Positions 61,105-64,000 of a stretch of 64,000 nt of DNA are shown here, piece by piece. The position numbers and the translations under genes are program-made. The DNA is from CAVTQZ01 sp963737015 (GTDB lineage: Bacteria > Actinomycetota > Acidimicrobiia > Acidimicrobiales > UBA8190), in the NCBI GenBank assembly GCA_963737015.1, contig CAVTQZ010000001.1, forward strand, positions 2,356,001-2,420,000, read 5' to 3'. The notes beneath the pieces are model-generated. The model saw only the letters and a program-made list of their open reading frames with translations. It was not told the DNA's origin and searched no databases. Numbering within the stretch: position 1 is the first letter of the stretch; each line of letters opens with the position of its first letter.

Positions 61105-62358
61105 ATGCGTTGGCGAATCGAGGACACACCTGAACAGAGGGGATTCCGCGACGAGTTTCGCGCGTGGTTGCGTGAAGCTCTTCCTCCCGGGTGGAGCGAT
61201 GCGGTCGAACGCTCAGACGATGCAGCCCTCGAGCGGATCCGCGAAGAACGTGGATTCAATCCATTCGTCTGGCAGGGAACCATCGGCCGGAGTCCCTATG
61301 CGGCTCCGCTGTGGCCGAAGGAGTACGGCGGCCTGTCGGGCGAGGTCTGGATGCAGCAGATCGTCCGCTCCGAGCTCGTGCGCCACCGGCTTCCCACGAT
61401 CTCGGTGAACCTTCTCGGCGTCGGTCTCGCCGGGCCGACGATCATCGAGCACGGAACCGAGCAACAGAAGGAGAGGTACCTGCGGAAGATCCTCTCGGGC
61501 GAGGAGATCTGGTGCCAGCTCTTCTCCGAGCCGGGGTCGGGTTCCGACTTGGCATCGCTCTCGACGCGAGCCGAACGGGACGGAGACGAGTGGGTTATCA
61601 ACGGTCAGAAAGTCTGGACGAGCATTGCCCAATTTTCGAGCTTCGGCATGCTGCTCGCCCGAAGCGACCCGAACGTGGCGAAACACGAAGGCCTCACCTA
61701 CTTCGTCTGCGACATGCATTCACCTGGAGTCGAGATCCGTCCGCTCAAGCAGATCACCGGGTCCTCGGAGTTCAACGAGGTCTTCTTGACCGATGTTCGT
61801 ATTCCCGACGCCAACAGGGTCGGGGGCGTGGGCGACGGGTGGCGCTGCGCGCGGACGACCCTGATGAACGAGAGAGTGGCACTGGCTGGAGTGTCCCTCG
61901 ACCCGATCTCCTTCACGGGGGGCGTGAGACGCGACCCGTGGGAGTCGTATCTCGAGTCGTTCCGGGACCGTTCGGATCCTCTCGTGCGTCAGCGCCTGGC
62001 TCAGATCTACATCGAGTCGGAGGTGAAGGAGATCACGGCGTTCAGGGCCAACTCCGCGCGCCTCTCAGGTCAACCCCCCGGGCCCGAGGGAGCGGTCAAC
62101 AAGGTGTTCAACGCCGAGTTCAATCAGCGCAGGTCGAACCTTGCCGTCAATGCCACAGGAATGGGCGCCGTGGCGTGGGCGCCCGGTGAAAAGGCAGCCG
62201 AGTCGCGAGCTCAGACTTTTCTGCGTGCCCGGGCCAACTCGATCGAAGGCGGCACGTCTGAGGTGTTGCGCAATCAGGTCGCTGAGCGGATCCTGGGGCT
62301 TCCTCGTGACCCCGAGGCGGACAGGGGCGTCGCCTGGTCGGAGGTGCGCCACAACTGA
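61105..62358 (+). CDS. Acyl-CoA dehydrogenase
   Basis: 417 aa. QRGFRDEFRAWLREALPPGW, APLWPKEYGGLSGEVWMQQI, EEIWCQLFSEPGSGSDLASLSTRAERDGDEWVINGQKVWTS and C-terminal ARANSIEGGTSEVLRNQVAERILGLPRDP. Very similar in layout to the 46865 enzyme, including the acidic residue in IEGGTSE. A tandem repeat precedes the gene. Monocistronic in this window. Confidence 0.92.
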   Translation: MRWRIEDTPEQRGFRDEFRAWLREALPPGWSDAVERSDDAALERIREERGFNPFVWQGTIGRSPYAAPLWPKEYGGLSGEVWMQQIVRSELVRHRLPTISVNLLGVGLAGPTIIEHGTEQQKERYLRKILSGEEIWCQLFSEPGSGSDLASLSTRAERDGDEWVINGQKVWTSIAQFSSFGMLLARSDPNVAKHEGLTYFVCDMHSPGVEIRPLKQITGSSEFNEVFLTDVRIPDANRVGGVGDGWRCARTTLMNERVALAGVSLDPISFTGGVRRDPWESYLESFRDRSDPLVRQRLAQIYIESEVKEITAFRANSARLSGQPPGPEGAVNKVFNAEFNQRRSNLAVNATGMGAVAWAPGEKAAESRAQTFLRARANSIEGGTSEVLRNQVAERILGLPRDPEADRGVAWSEVRHN

Positions 62359-62421
62359 CGTGTCCGGCGCGCCCGGCGCGTCCGGCACGGCCTGCGCGGC
62401 CTGCGCGGCCGCCAGAATCCT

Positions 62422-64000
62422 TCAGCCGGTCGCCTGATGGGTCGGTGTCGATCCCGTCGGTGTGAGGATGTCGAACCCGTCGGGCGTGTTCAGCATCCCG
62501 GGCGTGCTCCCGGCGTCGTCGTTGATGCCGTACTGCCAGACGAGCGCGTCGGTCGAAGGGTCGATCGCAACCATCCTGTTGCGATAGTCGTCGTTTGCCA
62601 TGATCACGCCGTTCGGCAGAAGCTCCGCCAATGAAGGGTGATCCAGCATCCCGGGTCCGCTCGGGACGTCGTATTGGTAGGAGATCGTCCCCTCCCGGTT
62701 GAACTCGAGAACCTGTCCCGGCCGTGCGTAGTCGGCGATCAGGTAGAGATCGGGGCCTATCTGCTGGGGGTCAGAGGGATAACCGATCGGCAAGTGTAGA
62801 GTCCACACGAGCGCGCCTGCCGTCGTGTACTCGCTCACCCATGAGCCGTTTATTTCCGACACGAGGAGGTTGCCGTCGGCGAGCGGGGTGTCCCCGTTCG
62901 GGGATCCCATCGAAGTGGGCGGATTGTGGACACACACGCCGGTCGTGCCGATCTGGTGTGCGAGTGTCCCGTCGGAATTGATGACGAGCACCCGGCAGTT
63001 CTCAGCATCCGCCACGGTGATCTGCCCGTTCTTGAGCAGGTAGGCGTCGTCGGGCTCGTGCAAGTAGCCGGTCGCCGATCCAGGTCGCTTCGGATGTCCG
63101 TAGGACCAGATGACCTTTCCTGACGGATAGGCGATTTCCACGATCGTCTCGTTCTCCTCCTGGTTCGAGATGATCGCCCTTCCCTTGTTGGTGAAGAACG
63201 CGTCGTCGGGGAAGTAGAAGCCGAGCGGATCGGGCGGCGACGCGGCCGACGGAAACTGCCAATCGATGTGCATCGAAGAATCCATGAGAATGAGCCGGTT
63301 GTTCCCGCGGTCCGCCACCAACAGCTTGGACCCGTAGTAAGGCGAACCCGCTCCACTTGCGCCCGCTTTCCCGAACGTGGCGTTCGGCGTTATCACCTGG
63401 ACCGTGCCCTGCACGGCACCGGATGTCTCGCCACCTAGGAGCCACGCGCGTGAACCGCTCACTGCGACCGCCGCGTGAGACACCGGTACCTGGAGATGTC
63501 CTGCGACGAGCAGCCTGCGCGAGGTACCGTCCCACGCCCAGATAGTGGAGACACTGGAGGTCGTTGCCGCGTCGGTGAAGCCTTTCGCGCCGGGCGAGCG
63601 GGCGTAGGGCCTAACGTGCGACGAGCTCTTTTTGCGCTGGACGTAGCTGTCGGTGATCGCTCCGTTCACTCCGGCACCGGGGTTCGATCCCGGACCCGGT
63701 GGACTCGAGCTGCGTCGAGCCCACCCCGGGCACAGAGATCTGCGGAGAGCTGCTATCTCCCCCGGCGACCAAGATCTCGTTGCCGATGAGAAACGCACTC
63801 GCGGCCTCGAGGGGCTCGGGAAGATGTCCCACCACCCATGACCTTTTTGCATGGGGATCGATTTCCTGGATCGTGTCGACCGGGCCTCCGGCAGCGGCAC
63901 CGGAGAGCGCCTCACCACCGAAGACATAGATGTCTCCTCCGAGAGAGCTGACGGCCGGGTACCTGACGGGTACGGCGAGCGCGGCGACGTTCGAGTAGCT
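62422..64000 (-). CDS. Kelch/NHL beta-propeller protein (5'-partial, one frameshift)
   Basis: The intact part (62422 to about 63690) is an NHL/PQQ-like propeller: SKLLVADRGNNRLILMDSSMHIDWQFP, GYLHEPDDAYLLKNGQITVADAENCRVLVIN, GNLLVSEINGSWVSEY and DHPSLAELLPNGVIMANDDYRNRMVAIDP. Upstream, in another register, Kelch-like repeats continue past the window edge (GDIYVFGGEALSGAAAGGPVD, SAFLIGNEILVAGGDSSSPQ). The frame changes near 63675-63700 in a G/C-rich run. Likely extracytoplasmic, but the N-terminus is not in the window. Confidence 0.75.
   Translation of the reverse strand, partial: ATRTSPRSPYPSGTRPSALSEETSMSSVVRRSPVPLPEARSTRSRKSIPMQKGHGWWDIFPSPSRPRVRFSSATRSWSPGEIAALRRSLCPGWARRSSSPPGPGSNPGAGVNGAITDSYVQRKKSSSHVRPYARSPGAKGFTDAATTSSVSTIWAWDGTSRRLLVAGHLQVPVSHAAVAVSGSRAWLLGGETSGAVQGTVQVITPNATFGKAGASGAGSPYYGSKLLVADRGNNRLILMDSSMHIDWQFPSAASPPDPLGFYFPDDAFFTNKGRAIISNQEENETIVEIAYPSGKVIWSYGHPKRPGSATGYLHEPDDAYLLKNGQITVADAENCRVLVINSDGTLAHQIGTTGVCVHNPPTSMGSPNGDTPLADGNLLVSEINGSWVSEYTTAGALVWTLHLPIGYPSDPQQIGPDLYLIADYARPGQVLEFNREGTISYQYDVPSGPGMLDHPSLAELLPNGVIMANDDYRNRMVAIDPSTDALVWQYGINDDAGSTPGMLNTPDGFDILTPTGSTPTHQATG

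Overview
The window looks like chromosomal DNA of a high-GC actinobacterium. GTG and TTG starts are common, F420-type PPOX proteins are present, and the cluster rich in acyl-CoA dehydrogenases is typical of soil or freshwater Actinobacteria. Acidimicrobiia is my best guess, but this is inference from gene content only.

Layout. (1) 1-2.0 kb: alkylation repair (Ada-AlkA then Ogt). (2) 2.0-13.4 kb: mixed chromosomal genes, including small secreted and membrane proteins, an RDD protein, a VOC protein with DNA polymerase IV, a DHFR-like reductase, a GH76 hydrolase, an ECF-like sigma protein carrying its own membrane segment, and a PilZ protein. (3) 14.05-32.27 kb: a probable old genomic island. 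Its right edge is an intact tRNA-Arg(CCT) and its left edge is a 35-bp exact copy of that tRNA's 3' end. The island holds an FMO-like oxidase, a methyltransferase, small secreted proteins, a DUF3237/AmiC-like group, a Sco1-CtaG pair divergent from a BlaI/M56 pair with a visible operator, an orphan FtsX permease, a dispersed ~150-bp repeat, long empty stretches, and an IS481 element abutting the tRNA. I see no integrase. (4) 32.4-36.4 kb: HNH/DUF222, NTF2-like, GNAT and YgjP-like proteins and a secreted protein. (5) 36.4-51.2 kb: a CoA-ester catabolic cluster. A tight minus-strand operon (acyl-CoA dehydrogenase, CaiB/BaiF CoA-transferase, double-hotdog MaoC hydratase, acyl-CoA dehydrogenase) is divergent from a plus-strand operon (HMG-CoA-synthase-like/DUF35 fusion, SCPx-type thiolase, dienoyl-CoA-reductase-like SDR, enoyl-CoA hydratase). 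Hydrolases, another acyl-CoA dehydrogenase and a two-subunit GMC oxidoreductase follow. (6) 51.2-57 kb: phosphoesterase, DUF503, SulP transporter, GH31 glycosidase. (7) 57-62.4 kb: a second catabolic set (nitronate monooxygenase-like, hydrolase, zinc alcohol dehydrogenase, PaaI thioesterase, acyl-CoA dehydrogenase), then a partial Kelch/NHL protein.

The two catabolic blocks together could dehydrogenate, hydrate, oxidise and thiolytically or aldolytically cleave a branched, terpenoid or steroid-like acyl-CoA. The true substrate cannot be read from sequence. Five otherwise convincing genes carry a single frameshift, so either indel errors or gene decay affects this assembly. In-frame short tandem repeats are unusually frequent throughout.
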